Source: Mesorhizobium sp. ES1-1
Lineage (GTDB): Bacteria; Pseudomonadota; Alphaproteobacteria; Rhizobiales; Rhizobiaceae
Reading direction: 5' to 3'
Assembly: GCF_020164785.1 (NCBI RefSeq)
Contig: NZ_JAIUGX010000008.1
Location: 62,001-126,000, forward strand
Length of the DNA stretch: 64,000 bases
The position numbers were made by a program, and so were the translations under genes. How positions within the stretch are numbered: the stretch's first letter is position 1; each line of letters starts with the position of its first letter. This document shows positions 35,624-46,184 of this stretch, in pieces. The notes below the pieces were generated by a model. It searched no databases, had not been told where the DNA came from, and was given only the letters and a program-made list of their open reading frames with translations.

Positions 35624-36439
35624 CTATGCCGCCTGCCCGACCCGAGCCTCGATCAGCAAAGGGATAAAGGGTTCTTGCGGCACCTCAGGCAGTATCTGCG
35701 CCCAGGTCAGGATCTCCAGCCGGCCGTCGAAATGCTCGACCACGGCTGTGCAGCTTTCCACCCAGTCGCCCGTATTGACGTAGCGGACATCGCCGAAATT
35801 CTCGATGGCCGCATGATGGATATGGCCGCAGATAATGCCGTCGACATGCGAGCGGCGCGCCTCTTCCGCAAGCATGGTCTGGAACGAGCCGATAAAGTTC
35901 ACCGCCTTCTTCACATTGGACTTGGCCCATGACGAAAACGACCAATAAGGCAGGCCGAGCAGTTGGCGAAGCCGTGTGACCACGCGGTTGACCAGCATGG
36001 CCGCGTCATAGGCATGGTCGCCGAGATAGGCGAGCCAACGCGCATTGTGGACGACGGTGTCGAACTGGTCGCCGTGGATGACGAGCAGGCGCTTGCCATC
36101 CGCGGTCTCGTGGATGGCGCGGTCGGCGACGACGATGCCGCCGAAATGCACGCCTTGGAACTGGCGGGCAAATTCGTCGTGGTTTCCGGCTATGTAGGTG
36201 ATGCTCGCACCCTTGCGCGCCTTGCGCAGGAGCTTCTGCACGACGTCATTGTGGCTTTGCGGCCAGTGCCAGCTGCGCCGCAGCCGCCAGCCGTCGACAA
36301 TGTCGCCGACCAGATAGATGATATCGGCGTCATGATGCCTGAGGAAATCGATCAGGAACTCGGCCTTGGCCGCCTTCGAACCCAAATGGATGTCGGAGAT
36401 AAACATGCTGCGGAAAGTGCGGGGCGGTTCGCCAGACAT
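35624..36439 (-). CDS. LpxH-like UDP-2,3-diacylglucosamine diphosphatase
   Basis: A 271-residue calcineurin-type phosphoesterase. All metal motifs are present: FISDIHLGS, LVGDIVDGW, IAGNHDE, VIHGDQFD and CGHIHHA. The central WHWPQSHNDVV and QLLGLPYWSFSSWAK segments match the group annotated as UDP-2,3-diacylglucosamine diphosphatase in rhizobia, which would act in lipid A synthesis; however this group is distinct from classical LpxH, and many alphaproteobacteria also use LpxI, so substrate is uncertain. ATG at 36437-36439 is preferred over two in-frame upstream starts. Divergent from the SDR gene. Confidence 0.75.
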   Translation of the reverse strand: MSGEPPRTFRSMFISDIHLGSKAAKAEFLIDFLRHHDADIIYLVGDIVDGWRLRRSWHWPQSHNDVVQKLLRKARKGASITYIAGNHDEFARQFQGVHFGGIVVADRAIHETADGKRLLVIHGDQFDTVVHNARWLAYLGDHAYDAAMLVNRVVTRLRQLLGLPYWSFSSWAKSNVKKAVNFIGSFQTMLAEEARRSHVDGIICGHIHHAAIENFGDVRYVNTGDWVESCTAVVEHFDGRLEILTWAQILPEVPQEPFIPLLIEARVGQAA

Positions 36440-36556
36440 TGCGTTGTCACCGTTGCTTTCGCAGCCTATGCGCCGATTCATGCAACAACCGTATGACGGT
36501 TGCGATTGGTCCAGCCGAGACGCTAGCTTGCCGGACAAATCAAAGGAGAAATCGTC

Positions 36557-37336
36557 ATGGATCTCGGCATCAGGGGAAAGAAGGCCATCGTCTGCGCTTC
36601 GAGCAAGGGCCTGGGTCGCGGTTGCGCCATGGCGCTGGCCGAGGCCGGTTGCGACATCGTCGTGAACGGACGCAATGCCGAGTTGGTCGGCAGGACAGCC
36701 GCTGAGTTGCGCGAACGCTTCGGCGTGACGGTGACCGAAGTCGTCGGCGATGTCTCGAGGCCGGAAGTGCAGAAGGCGCTGCTATCGGCCTGTCCCGAAC
36801 CGGATATCCTCGTCAACAACAATGGCGGACCTCCATTGCGAGATTTCCGTGAGCTTGACCGACAGAAGATCCTCGAAGGTGTTACCCAAAACATGGTGAC
36901 GCCGATCGAACTGGTGCAGGCTGTCATCGACGGCATGGCGGCACGCGGATTCGGCCGCATCGTCAACATCACCTCGCTGTCGGTCTACGTGCCTATTCCC
37001 GGCCTTGATCTGTCTTCGGGCGCGCGAGCCGGCCTCACCTCGTTCCTGGCCGGCGTGGCGCGAACCGTTGTCGACCGCAACGTGACCATCAACAGCCTCC
37101 TGCCGGGCAAGCTCGACACCGACCGGCTGCGTGGACCGCATGAGGCCGGCACGGTCGAAGACCCGACCGCCGCAGCCGAACGCAAGACCCGCATCAGCGC
37201 CGATGTTCCGGCCAAGCGCCTGGGCACGCCGGAAGAATTCGGCCAGATCTGCGCCTTCCTCTGCTCGGTCCATGCCGGCTATCTGACCGGGCAGAACATC
37301 CCGGTCGATGGCGGCCTCTACGTCAGCGCTTTTTGA
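36557..37336 (+). CDS. Atypical short-chain dehydrogenase-like protein (BKR-like)
   Basis: A 259-residue SDR-fold protein. The nucleotide loop is ASSKGLGRG, and LVNNNGGPP replaces the usual NNAG. The active site is unusual: Ser140 is present (ITS), but at the YxxxK positions I read Ser153 and Arg157 (SSGAR). This matches a known SDR subgroup related to beta-ketoacyl-ACP reductase that lacks the full tetrad. It may bind a nucleotide without standard reductase activity. AGGAG 8 nt upstream fixes the start. No acyl-carrier or fatty-acid gene adjoins it. Confidence 0.8.
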   Translation: MDLGIRGKKAIVCASSKGLGRGCAMALAEAGCDIVVNGRNAELVGRTAAELRERFGVTVTEVVGDVSRPEVQKALLSACPEPDILVNNNGGPPLRDFRELDRQKILEGVTQNMVTPIELVQAVIDGMAARGFGRIVNITSLSVYVPIPGLDLSSGARAGLTSFLAGVARTVVDRNVTINSLLPGKLDTDRLRGPHEAGTVEDPTAAAERKTRISADVPAKRLGTPEEFGQICAFLCSVHAGYLTGQNIPVDGGLYVSAF

Positions 37337-37510
37337 TCAACTTGTCCGTGAGGCGAGAACAGTCGCCGGCGGCGAGATCGGCTTAACCAGTTGATATGGT
37401 GCGATTTTCACGCCTAAAGCGGCGAGACCCGCGGCGCGCTGATTAGCGTCGCGGAAAACCTGGGCCGCATGCTAGAAGGGCTCTTCAGCAGATCTCGTGG
37501 GAGCGGCCGC

Positions 37511-39835
37511 ATGGAAGGCGAGAACAACAAACCGGCGCGTTCGGACCTCGACGAAGCGGCCCTCTACTTCCACAAGCATCCCCGGCCGGGCAAGCTCGAG
37601 ATCCAGGCGACCAAGCCGCTCGGCAACCAGCGTGACCTCGCCCTCGCCTATTCGCCGGGCGTCGCCGCTCCCTGCCTCGAGATTCGCGACGACCCGACGG
37701 CGGCCGCCGACTATACCGCGCGCGCCAATCTGGTAGGTGTCGTCTCCAACGGCTCGGCGGTTCTGGGTCTCGGCAACATCGGCCCGCTCGCCTCCAAGCC
37801 CGTGATGGAAGGCAAGGCCGTCCTGTTCAAGAAATTCGCCGGCATCGATGTCTTCGACATCGAGATCGACGCGCCCGGCATCGAGCGGATGGTCGAGACG
37901 ATCTCGGCGCTTGAGCCGACCTTTGGCGGCATCAATCTCGAAGATATCAAGGCGCCCGAGTGCTTCGAGGTCGAGGAACGCCTCAAGGCACAAATGAAAA
38001 TACCGGTATTCCACGACGATCAGCATGGCACCGCCATCATTGTCGCGGCCGCCGTGCTCAACGGCCTGGAATTCGCCGGCAAAACCATATCGGACATCAA
38101 AATCGTCACGTCAGGCGCTGGAGCCGCTGCCTTGGCGTGCCTCAATCTGCTCGTCTCGCTCGGGGCGCGGGTCGAAAACATCTGGGTCACCGACCGTTTC
38201 GGCGTCGCCTACAAGGGGCGCACGGACGAGATGGACCGCTGGAAGGACCCTTATGTAAAGGACACGGACGCGCGCACGCTGGCCGATGTCTTGCCCGGCG
38301 CCGACGTCTTCCTCGGGCTCTCGGCAGCCGGAGTCCTGAAACCCGAGCTGCTGCGGCACATGGCGCCGAAGCCGCTGATCCTTGCATTGGCCAACCCCAA
38401 CCCCGAGATCATGCCGGAACTGGCGCGAGCGGCCCGCCCCGACGCCATGATCTGCACGGGCCGGTCCGATTTCCCGAACCAGGTCAACAATGTCCTGTGT
38501 TTTCCTTACATTTTTCGCGGCGCACTCGACTGCGGAGCCAGCGCCATCAACGAGGAGATGAAGATGGCCGCAGTGCGCGCCATCGCCGCTCTTGCGCGCG
38601 AGGAGCCATCCGACGTGGCGGCACGGGCCTATTCAGGCGAGACACCGATCTTTGGACCGGACTTCCTGATCCCCTCGCCCTTCGATCCACGCCTGATCCT
38701 GCGCATCGCGCCGGCCGTCGCCAAGGCCGCCTGCGACACCGGCGTGGCGACGCGGCCGATCACCGACTTTGCTGCCTATATCGACAAGCTCAATCGCTTC
38801 GTCTTCCGCTCCGGCCTGGTCATGAAACCGGTGTTCTCATCCGCCAAGATGTCGGTCGCCAAGCGCGTCATCTACGCTGACGGCGAAGACGAACGCGTGC
38901 TGCGCGCCGCGCAGGTGGTGCTGGAGGAAGGCATTGCCGAGCCCATCCTGATCGGCCGACCTCATGTGATCGAGGTGAGGCTGAAGCGCTACGGGTTGCG
39001 CATCAAGCCGGGTGTCGATTTCGGCCTCATCAACCCCGAGGACGATCCGCGCTACCGCCACTATGTCGATCTGCTGATCGAGCTTGCCGGACGGCGCGGC
39101 GTGACCACCGAAGCGGCGCGTACAATGGTGCGCACCGATAATACGGTGATCGCTGCACTGGCGCTGAAGCGCGGCGACGCCGACGCCATGGTCTGCGGGC
39201 TCGAAGGCCGTTTTGAGAAGCACCTGCGCAATGTCGCGCTGATCATCGGTCCGCGAGCCGGCATCAAGGACCACGACCTGTCCACGCTTTCGATGTTGAT
39301 TTCGCAGCGTGGCATCATTTTCCTGACCGATACCCACGTCACCGTTGACCCCACAGCCGAAGAGATCGCGGAGATGACGGTGCTGGCGGCGGAAGAGATC
39401 CAGCGTTTCGGCATCGAACCCAAGGCCGCCCTGCTGTCGCATTCGGATTTCGGTTCGCGTGATTCGCCGAGCGCGATCAAAATGCGCCAGGCGGCTGCCA
39501 TCCTGGCACGCATCGCCCCCGACCTTGAATGCGACGGCGAGATGCATGCCGATACCGCCCTATCGGAGCCTCTGCGCCAGCGCGTCTATCCCCACTCGAG
39601 GCTCCAGGGGGAAGCCAATCTGCTGGTCTTTCCCAACTTGGACTCGGCCAACATCACGCTGACCGCGCTCCGCACCATGATGGATGCGTTGCATGTCGGC
39701 CCGATCCTGCTCGGAACCGACAAGCCGGCCCATATCCTGACGCCGTCGGTCACCTCGCGCGGCGTGGTCAACATGACCGCGCTGGCGGTGGTCGAAGCGG
39801 CTCACAAGGCGCAGGCGGTCGTCAATCTGGGCTGA
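37511..39835 (+). CDS. maeB: NADP-type malic enzyme fused to phosphotransacetylase-like domain
   Basis: A 774-residue multimodular malic enzyme that decarboxylates malate to pyruvate. The N-terminal part (about 1-430) has [12 protein letters not shown], the catalytic region [21 protein letters not shown] and the nucleotide loop [16 protein letters not shown] linker leads to a phosphotransacetylase-like domain (about 445-774, with [16 protein letters not shown] and [10 protein letters not shown]) that regulates rather than catalyses in rhizobial enzymes. Its length fits the DME/TME pair of Sinorhizobium (about 760-770). NADP versus NAD preference cannot be decided from sequence alone. ATG at 37511 has GGGAG 7 nt upstream; 37469 is an alternative. 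Confidence 0.88.
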   Translation: MEGENNKPARSDLDEAALYFHKHPRPGKLEIQATKPLGNQRDLALAYSPGVAAPCLEIRDDPTAAADYTARANLVGVVSNGSAVLGLGNIGPLASKPVMEGKAVLFKKFAGIDVFDIEIDAPGIERMVETISALEPTFGGINLEDIKAPECFEVEERLKAQMKIPVFHDDQHGTAIIVAAAVLNGLEFAGKTISDIKIVTSGAGAAALACLNLLVSLGARVENIWVTDRFGVAYKGRTDEMDRWKDPYVKDTDARTLADVLPGADVFLGLSAAGVLKPELLRHMAPKPLILALANPNPEIMPELARAARPDAMICTGRSDFPNQVNNVLCFPYIFRGALDCGASAINEEMKMAAVRAIAALAREEPSDVAARAYSGETPIFGPDFLIPSPFDPRLILRIAPAVAKAACDTGVATRPITDFAAYIDKLNRFVFRSGLVMKPVFSSAKMSVAKRVIYADGEDERVLRAAQVVLEEGIAEPILIGRPHVIEVRLKRYGLRIKPGVDFGLINPEDDPRYRHYVDLLIELAGRRGVTTEAARTMVRTDNTVIAALALKRGDADAMVCGLEGRFEKHLRNVALIIGPRAGIKDHDLSTLSMLISQRGIIFLTDTHVTVDPTAEEIAEMTVLAAEEIQRFGIEPKAALLSHSDFGSRDSPSAIKMRQAAAILARIAPDLECDGEMHADTALSEPLRQRVYPHSRLQGEANLLVFPNLDSANITLTALRTMMDALHVGPILLGTDKPAHILTPSVTSRGVVNMTALAVVEAAHKAQAVVNLG

Positions 39836-39907
39836 CCGATGGTGGCGGTAAACTGCGGTTAACCATGAATGCGCTAGTCTCCGGCCGATCAGGCGGAGTT
39901 TGGATGG

Positions 39908-41092
39908 ATGAGAAGCGGAGGGTTGAAGCGGTCGCATTCCGCCCCACTCCTGCTTGGCTTGTTGCTTTGCAGCGTTGTTGCGCGGGAGTCGCAAGCCGCC
40001 TCGCGGACCTGCGGCCGGTTGCAGGGTGAGCTTGCCGCCTCGCGCGGCGCCGCAGGCCAGGCCCTGATCCGCAAATACGATGTGGCCATCGGCAAGCAGC
40101 GCGAGCAGATCTCGAAGGTCCGCGGCCAGTCCAGCAGCGCCGGCTGCGGCTTTTCGCTGTTCGGCCGCAACACCAAGGAATGCGCGGCGCTCGACGCCAC
40201 CATCGACCGCATGAGCGCCAACCTCGAAGCGCTGCAAGGCAAACGCCGGCGCCTAGAGGGAGGCGGCTCCCGCCGGGACAAGGCGCGCATCCTTGCGGCG
40301 CTCGACGCCATTGGTTGCCGAAACGAGACCGCAGCACCCCGCCGTGCTCAGAAACTGGAAGCTGACCGCGAAGACGGCAGGACCAACCTGCTCGATCAGC
40401 TTTTCGGCGGCGACACACGGCAGATCGATGCGCTCGAACAGGCCGCCGGTCCAGGCGAGGAGCGCAATGCTCGCCAGGTACTTAAGCTGTCCGGCATTCC
40501 GGGCCGGGGCGGTGAGTTCCACACCTCCTGTGTTCGCACCTGCGATGGCTACTTTTTCCCGATGTCGAATGCCGCCTCGCTCGGCGATTTCGAACGCGAC
40601 CAGAAGAACTGCGAATCCAGCTGCCCCGGCACGGAGATGCAGGTCTTCTACTCCCGCGGCATGGGCGGTGACTCGGCCTCGATGACGTCATCGGTGACCG
40701 GCAGGCCTTACAGCGAGTTGCCGACCGCCTATGTCTACAAGCGGTCCGACATATCGCGGCCACCAGCCTGCGGATGCAACGCCGCGCAGAACTTCGAGGT
40801 CATCGCCGGCAGTCCGCCGAGCGGGACGTCAGAGCCGCCCGCGGATGGTTCGCCGTCGATCCTGACGCCCGTCTCCGATCCCGATCCCGGCGCCGACTCG
40901 CAAACCCCGGCCAATATGCAAGACCCGCTCGATGGCGCGACCATCGAGCGGGTGTCCGTCGGGCCGGTGGCTTCGCCGGTATCGACCCTGCCGCCCGAAC
41001 AACGCAAGGTCAGGGTCGTCGGGCCAACGTTCCTTCCCGACCCATCAGCGGCAATAGATCTGCAAGCTCCGGCCCCGAAGGCAGTCCGGTAA
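39908..41092 (+). CDS. Secreted DUF2865 protein
   Basis: A 394-residue protein with an N-terminal signal ([18 protein letters not shown]) and a DUF2865 core, recognised by [38 protein letters not shown] and [12 protein letters not shown]. Cysteine pairs suggest disulphides in the periplasm. The first part is helical and charged, the tail Pro/Ser-rich. Function is unknown. A TTAACCAT motif lies 42 bases upstream (39859-39866). The final 83 bases overlap the 3-prime end of gltX on the other strand. Confidence 0.82.
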   Translation: MRSGGLKRSHSAPLLLGLLLCSVVARESQAASRTCGRLQGELAASRGAAGQALIRKYDVAIGKQREQISKVRGQSSSAGCGFSLFGRNTKECAALDATIDRMSANLEALQGKRRRLEGGGSRRDKARILAALDAIGCRNETAAPRRAQKLEADREDGRTNLLDQLFGGDTRQIDALEQAAGPGEERNARQVLKLSGIPGRGGEFHTSCVRTCDGYFFPMSNAASLGDFERDQKNCESSCPGTEMQVFYSRGMGGDSASMTSSVTGRPYSELPTAYVYKRSDISRPPACGCNAAQNFEVIAGSPPSGTSEPPADGSPSILTPVSDPDPGADSQTPANMQDPLDGATIERVSVGPVASPVSTLPPEQRKVRVVGPTFLPDPSAAIDLQAPAPKAVR

Positions 41093-42383
41093 GCGCCAGC
41101 CTGAGCGGCATGAACAATGCCTTGCCCTTGCGGCCCGTCGCTTCCTTGATCCTGTCCGTCCATTCTCTCCAGACCGTTGCACCCCAAGGCTCTTCGGGCA
41201 GCAGGTCGAAGGCCTGACGGAGGAAGCCGAGGTCATCATCCGAAAACTCCGGAGCCTCGCCTGGACCTTCGCGCAGCACGCGCCACCATTTGGGCGCGTC
41301 GGCCAGCTTGTCGAGATTGCCCCGCACCGCCAGCCAGAAAGCCTCCGCCCGGTCGCCCGAAATGCCGAGCACGATGAGCCGGTCGCGCGCCTCAGCAAAC
41401 GGCATGTGATGCAGCAGCGTTCGGTTGAGTACGAACAATTCGTCAGGGTCGAATTTCGCCGCGGATTTGGATGTCGCTGCAGGATCGAAACGTTCGGCCA
41501 GCTCGCTCATCGTCGTCACCGCCGCGACATTCTCGGACGTTCCCACAAGCACGGCCAGCGATGCTACGGCCATCGGCTCGATGCCGTCCTCGCGCAGGCT
41601 CTCGATCGAGAGCGCGCCGGAGCGCTTCGACAGCCCTTCGCCTGACGCGGTGGTCAGAAGATTGTGGTGGCCGAACACGGGTGGCGCGGCACCGAGTGCC
41701 TGGAACAGGGCGATCTGTACGCCGGTGTTTGTGACATGATCGTCGCCGCGAATGACATGGCTGACGCCCATCTCGATATCGTCGACAACCGAAGGCAGCG
41801 TATACAGATAGGTACCGTCCTCGCGCACCAGGACCGGGTCGGACAGTGATGCAAGATCGACCGTCTCTTCGCCGCGCACCAGATCGTCCCAATGGATTTC
41901 GGTGCGTTCAGGCTGCTGTGGATCGCCGGCAAAATTGGGCAGCAGAAAACGCCAGTGCGGCCGGCGGCCATCGGCGTGATATTCGGCCACCTGCTCCTGC
42001 GTCAGCGTCAAGGCCTCACGGCCATAGACCGGAGGAAGCCCACGGGTACGGCGCACTTTTCGCCTCAGATCGAGCTCCTCCGGAGTTTCATAGCAGGCAT
42101 AGAGAACGCCCGCCGCCTTGAGCCGCTCGACCGCCGCGTCGTAAACATCGAAGCGCCGCGATTGATACTCGGTGGCGTCCGGAAAAATCCCCAGCCAATG
42201 CAAATCGTAGAGGATGGCGTCGGAGAATTCCTGCTTCGAGCGCGCAATGTCGGTGTCATCGAAGCGTTGGATGAAGCGGCCCTTGTTCTTCATGGCGAAC
42301 AGCCAATTGAACAGAGCTGTGCGCGCATTGCCAATATGGATGCGGCCGGTCGGGGATGGAGCGAAACGAACGGTAACTGTCAT
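41010..42383 (-). CDS. gltX: Glutamyl-tRNA synthetase
   Basis: A 457-residue class I synthetase that charges tRNA-Glu. It has the HIGH-type motif [19 protein letters not shown] (His16) and the KMSKS-type motif LSKRS in [12 protein letters not shown]. Its C-terminal anticodon-binding region is of the bacterial type. Rhizobia usually carry two gltX genes; this shorter form with LSKRS resembles the second one, and tRNA specificity (Glu or Gln) cannot be told here. ATG at 42381-42383 begins [13 protein letters not shown]; the open frame extends upstream but is not conserved. Convergent with DUF2865. Confidence 0.92.
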   Translation of the reverse strand: MTVTVRFAPSPTGRIHIGNARTALFNWLFAMKNKGRFIQRFDDTDIARSKQEFSDAILYDLHWLGIFPDATEYQSRRFDVYDAAVERLKAAGVLYACYETPEELDLRRKVRRTRGLPPVYGREALTLTQEQVAEYHADGRRPHWRFLLPNFAGDPQQPERTEIHWDDLVRGEETVDLASLSDPVLVREDGTYLYTLPSVVDDIEMGVSHVIRGDDHVTNTGVQIALFQALGAAPPVFGHHNLLTTASGEGLSKRSGALSIESLREDGIEPMAVASLAVLVGTSENVAAVTTMSELAERFDPAATSKSAAKFDPDELFVLNRTLLHHMPFAEARDRLIVLGISGDRAEAFWLAVRGNLDKLADAPKWWRVLREGPGEAPEFSDDDLGFLRQAFDLLPEEPWGATVWREWTDRIKEATGRKGKALFMPLRLALTGLPSGPELADLLPLMGREGTLARRP

Positions 42384-42438
42384 GGGCGGGGCGTACCGGA
42401 TGGCTCTGGAATTGACAAGGAGCGCCCCCGCGCCGCTG

Positions 42439-42461
42439 CAGCGGGCAAAAACAGCCCGCTG
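42439..42461 (-). terminator. Stem-loop between the GNAT gene and gltX
   Basis: A perfect 8-bp stem (CAGCGGGC / GCCCGCTG) around a 7-base loop. On the minus strand it lies after the GNAT stop codon and before gltX. There is no T-tract, so it may be a terminator or a leader structure for gltX. Confidence 0.35.
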
Positions 42462-42547
42462 ACCTTCATATAGAGAGGCAACGGGCATCGCCAAGACGAC
42501 CGCCAGTGAAAAGCTTCTTTGCAGAGATGGTATCGATCGGCCGCCGC

Positions 42548-42958
42548 TTATCCAGGCACGCGATCGAGGCGCATGTATCGACCATCCGTCGACGCCTTGA
42601 ACCCCAGCTTCTCATAGAGTTTGTGCGCGTCTGCGGTCGACAGGCTCCAGTGCGATACCGTGACAAGCTCTGGATGATCGATGAGCGCGCTCACCAGCCG
42701 TGTCCCGATGCCCTGCCCGCGGTGTCCGGGCCAGATGATGACGTCGGCGAGATAGGCGAAGGCTGTGCAGTCGGTGATCGCCCGGGCGAAGCCGACTTGT
42801 TCGCCGTCGACATAGGCAGCCGCGCACAACGAATTGGCAAAGGCGCGATGATGAAGCGCATCGCTCCGTCCGGCGCCCCAATAACTCGCCATCAAAAGGT
42901 CGGATGTCGCTCGGAAATCGATCCGCGACAGCTCGAAACTGATCTCGCAATCGGGCAT
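42548..42958 (-). CDS. GNAT family N-acetyltransferase
   Basis: A 136-residue acetyltransferase with the acetyl-CoA loop [20 protein letters not shown] (motif A) and the closing [13 protein letters not shown] (motif B). The acceptor is unknown; in this compact subgroup substrates are often small amines or peptides. ATG at 42956-42958 has GGGGTG upstream, and an alternative start 8 codons earlier is less likely. It lies between gltX and nadE on the same strand, with 51 bases to the nadE stop codon. Confidence 0.82.
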   Translation of the reverse strand: MPDCEISFELSRIDFRATSDLLMASYWGAGRSDALHHRAFANSLCAAAYVDGEQVGFARAITDCTAFAYLADVIIWPGHRGQGIGTRLVSALIDHPELVTVSHWSLSTADAHKLYEKLGFKASTDGRYMRLDRVPG

Positions 42959-43009
42959 GGTTACACCCCTTGCCGGCGGCATGGCGGGAGGTTGCGCGCA
43001 GCGTGTCGC

Positions 43010-44686
43010 CTACCCGCGATCCCTGAACCGGTTGGTGATGGGATAGCGGCGGTCGCGGCCGAAATTCTTCCTGGTGATCTTGACGCCCGGTGCCGCCTGC
43101 CGGCGCTTGTACTCGGCGATGTAAAGCAGGTGCTCAATGCGCGTCACGGTCGCCCGGTCGTGGCCGCGCGCGACGATGTCATCGACCCCCATCTCATTCT
43201 CGACCAGGCATTCGAGAATGTCGTCCAGCACCGGATAGGGCGGCAGCGAATCCTGGTCGGTCTGGTTCTCGCGCAGTTCCGCCGACGGCGCCTTGTCGAT
43301 GATATTCTTCGGAATGATTGCACCGGAGGGTCCGAGCGCGTCCGGCGGCACATGGCTGTTACGCCAGCGCGACAGCGCGTAGACCTGCATCTTGTAGAGG
43401 TCCTTGATCGGATTGAAGCCGCCATTCATGTCGCCATAGAGCGTGGCATAGCCGACCGACATCTCGCTCTTGTTGCCCGTGGTGACCACCATCGAGCCGA
43501 ACTTGTTGGAGATCGCCATCAGGATGGTGCCGCGCGCACGGCTCTGCAGGTTCTCCTCGGTAATGCCTTCCTTGGTGCCCTCGAAAAGCGGTGCCAGCGC
43601 ATGCAGGAACCCTTCGACCGGCTCAAAGATCGGCACGATGTCGTAACGGCAGCCAAGCGCACGGGCGCAATCCTCGGCGTCCTTCAGAGAGTCCTTCGAC
43701 GTATAGCGGTAAGGCATCATCACAGCGCGCAGCCGTTCCTCGCCGAGCGCATCGACGGCAAGGGCGGCGCAGATCGCCGAATCGATGCCACCCGACAGAC
43801 CGAGCACGACATTCTTGAAGCCATTCTTGTTGACGTAGTCGCGCAACCCAAGCATGCAGGCGCGGTAATCCGCCTCGTCCCTTTCCGGGATCTTCGACAT
43901 CGGCCCCTGGGAACAGACCCAGCCCTCGCCCTGACGCTTCCAGACCGTGACGTCCACGGCCTCCTCGAACTGGCTCATCTGGAAGGCAAGCCGCTTGTCC
44001 GACCCTATGGCGAATGACGCGCCGTCGAAGATCAGCTCGTCCTGGCCGCCAAGCTGGTTGGCGTAGAGGATCGGCAGGCCGCTTTCTATGACCTGCCGAA
44101 TGACGACCTGATGGCGGACATCGATCTTGGCGCGGTAGTAGGGCGAGCCGTTCGGCACAAGAAGGATCTCGGCGCCGCTCTCGGCGAGCGTCTCGCAGAT
44201 GCCGAAATCACCCCAGATGTCCTCGCAGATTGGGACGCCGATGCGCACCCCGCGGAAATTGACCGGCCCCTGGATTTCGGGGCCGGCCTGGAAGACGCGC
44301 TTTTCGTCGAACTCGCCATAATTCGGAAGATCGAGCTTGTAACGCTCGGCGATGACCTTACCGCCATCGGCGAATATTATGGAATTGTGCGTGCCGCTCT
44401 TGCGCTTCAGCGGCGTGCCGATGATGATTCCGGGGCCCCCATCCGATGTGTCGGCGGCAAAGTCCTGTGCGGCCTTTTCACAGGCCTTGAGAAACGCCGG
44501 CTTCAGCACCAGATCCTCCGGCGGATAGCCGGCAAGAAAAAGCTCCGTGTAAAGCACCAGATCGGCGCCCTGGCGGGCGGCGTCCGCCCTCGCCTCGCGC
44601 GCCTTGGCGAGATTGCCTGCTATGTCGCCGACGGTCGGATTGAGCTGGGCAATGGCGATGCGGAGGATATCGAGCGTCTTGGTCAT
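43010..44686 (-). CDS. nadE: Glutamine-dependent NAD+ synthase
   Basis: A 558-residue two-domain enzyme making NAD+ from deamido-NAD+. The N-terminal nitrilase-fold glutaminase has its Glu-Lys-Cys triad in LVLYTELFLAGYPPEDL, KLDLPNYGEFDE and VPICEDIWGDFG. The C-terminal synthetase has the pyrophosphatase-type P-loop VLGLSGGIDSAICAAL and later GNKSEMSVGYATLYGDMNGG. The length is normal for the glutamine-dependent form. No other NAD genes are near. Confidence 0.95.
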   Translation of the reverse strand: MTKTLDILRIAIAQLNPTVGDIAGNLAKAREARADAARQGADLVLYTELFLAGYPPEDLVLKPAFLKACEKAAQDFAADTSDGGPGIIIGTPLKRKSGTHNSIIFADGGKVIAERYKLDLPNYGEFDEKRVFQAGPEIQGPVNFRGVRIGVPICEDIWGDFGICETLAESGAEILLVPNGSPYYRAKIDVRHQVVIRQVIESGLPILYANQLGGQDELIFDGASFAIGSDKRLAFQMSQFEEAVDVTVWKRQGEGWVCSQGPMSKIPERDEADYRACMLGLRDYVNKNGFKNVVLGLSGGIDSAICAALAVDALGEERLRAVMMPYRYTSKDSLKDAEDCARALGCRYDIVPIFEPVEGFLHALAPLFEGTKEGITEENLQSRARGTILMAISNKFGSMVVTTGNKSEMSVGYATLYGDMNGGFNPIKDLYKMQVYALSRWRNSHVPPDALGPSGAIIPKNIIDKAPSAELRENQTDQDSLPPYPVLDDILECLVENEMGVDDIVARGHDRATVTRIEHLLYIAEYKRRQAAPGVKITRKNFGRDRRYPITNRFRDRG

Positions 44687-44761
44687 GCTGCTGACTTAGC
44701 GCGACGCAATTCACCGGGCAATGGCGTTCGCTTGGACCAATCAGACCGGATAATACTCCTC

Positions 44762-45526
44762 TCAACCATGTCCGATCGGCGACCGCGAAGCGCGGCTGGA
44801 CGGCGGCGATCCGTCCTCGCCCATATAGTCGCGCAACGCCTGCGGAGAATGATTGTCGCCGATCGACATCGCCAGGATGCGCGAGATGTGTCGGCGCGGC
44901 AGGCCTGTCTCGGCCACCCACCGGTTGAGTTGCGCCTGGATCTTGTCGAGGTCCCGCTTCGACGTTGGGCTCTCGGCAATATCGAGACCCGCATCGCGCA
45001 GTGCCGCCGCCATATCGCCCGAAATAACGAAAGCGTCCCAGCCCAGCCAGCGCAGGAAATACTGTCCGGTATTGCCGCCGAGCCGGCTGCCATGCTTGCC
45101 GAGCCAGGCCATCAGTCCGACCTGATCTTCGGCCGGCCATTCAGCAAGGAAACGGCCGAAACCACCATGTTCCTTGGAAACGCGCTCGACGAGAGCGGCG
45201 TTTTCGCGCACGGACCTGATCTTCTGCGGATTACGCACGATGCGCTGGTCGGATGCCAGATCGTGCCAGAAATCGTTGGGCTGGAACAGGAGCCGCTTCG
45301 GTTCGAAGCCCAGAAAGGCCTCTTCGAAGCCAGGCCATTTCTGCTCTATGACGCGCCAGACAAAGCCGGCCGCAAAGACGCGCTCGGCCATGGTCGACAA
45401 CACACGGTCGTCCGCAATATCGGCCACCGCGGCATTGTCGGGCACCGGCCCAAGCAGGGACGCGAGCTCGGCCTCGCCGCCCTTTCGAGTGGCGGCACGC
45501 CTACGGATCTTGGCGAAATCTGACAT
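44762..45526 (-). CDS. DNA-3-methyladenine glycosylase I-like protein
   Basis: A 254-residue protein of the Tag superfamily, seen in MAERVFAAGFVWRVIEQKWPGFEEAFLGFEP and LAEWPAEDQVGLMAWL, GNTGQYFLRWLGWDAF. Classical Tag enzymes remove 3-methyladenine and bind a zinc through two Cys and two His; this protein contains no cysteine at all, so the zinc site is absent. The residue at the catalytic Glu position is ambiguous. ATG at 45524-45526 has GGGAG 4 nt upstream; an open frame continues upstream but overlaps the DUF1003 gene in the opposite strand. Enzymatic activity is unproven. Confidence 0.75.
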   Translation of the reverse strand: MSDFAKIRRRAATRKGGEAELASLLGPVPDNAAVADIADDRVLSTMAERVFAAGFVWRVIEQKWPGFEEAFLGFEPKRLLFQPNDFWHDLASDQRIVRNPQKIRSVRENAALVERVSKEHGGFGRFLAEWPAEDQVGLMAWLGKHGSRLGGNTGQYFLRWLGWDAFVISGDMAAALRDAGLDIAESPTSKRDLDKIQAQLNRWVAETGLPRRHISRILAMSIGDNHSPQALRDYMGEDGSPPSSRASRSPIGHG

Positions 45527-45620
45527 TTGCTCCCATCTCGATGCCGCGTTTTTGACGGCGCGGCATCTTCCTATATGGAGACGAAGCTGCCAAGCCGACG
45601 CTTCTGATATGGAGACATCC

Positions 45621-46184
45621 ATGAACAAGACTGTGCCCGAACTCGCGAACCGTTGGCTAACGCGAACAGCGGAAACCCTGACCGATCCCGAACGGCGAGT
45701 GCTGCAAAGCACAGTCGACCGCAAGCCCTTGTCGGAGAATGTCAATGAGAGCCTAGCCGGCCTCCAGGATGCGGGAGACCGGATCGCCGACGCCATCGCG
45801 CGCGTCGGCGGATCGTGGACGTTCATCCTGTCCTTCATCGCCTTCCTGGTCCTCTGGATCGGCTCCAATTGGTGGCTGCTTGGGCAGAAGTCGTTCGACC
45901 CCTACCCCTTCATCTTTCTCAACCTGGTGCTGTCGATGATCGCCGCCCTGCAGGCCCCGGTGATCATGATGTCGCAGAACCGCCAGGCGGTGCGCGACCG
46001 CATCGACGCCGCCCACGACTACGAAGTCAACCTCAAGGCCGAGATCGAGATCATGGCGCTGCATGAAAAGCTGGACGAACTGCGTCACAGCCAGATCATC
46101 GGCATGCGCGACGAGATCGGGCAACTGGCCGAAATGGTCAAGCGGATTGACGAGAGGCTGACACGGCAGCACTCGGCTTCGTGA
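45621..46184 (+). CDS. DUF1003 membrane protein
   Basis: A 187-residue protein of DUF1003: two membrane helices at about residues 68-88 and 100-120 (GSWTFILSFIAFLVLWIGSN and PFIFLNLVLSMIAALQAPVI), between a 65-residue cytoplasmic start with RPL-type motif VDRKPLSENVN and a coiled-coil tail (EVNLKAEIEIMALHEKLDEL). Function is unknown. GGAG 6 nt before ATG fixes the start. The last codon overlaps the DedA gene start (GTGA), so translation is coupled. Confidence 0.85.
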   Translation: MNKTVPELANRWLTRTAETLTDPERRVLQSTVDRKPLSENVNESLAGLQDAGDRIADAIARVGGSWTFILSFIAFLVLWIGSNWWLLGQKSFDPYPFIFLNLVLSMIAALQAPVIMMSQNRQAVRDRIDAAHDYEVNLKAEIEIMALHEKLDELRHSQIIGMRDEIGQLAEMVKRIDERLTRQHSAS

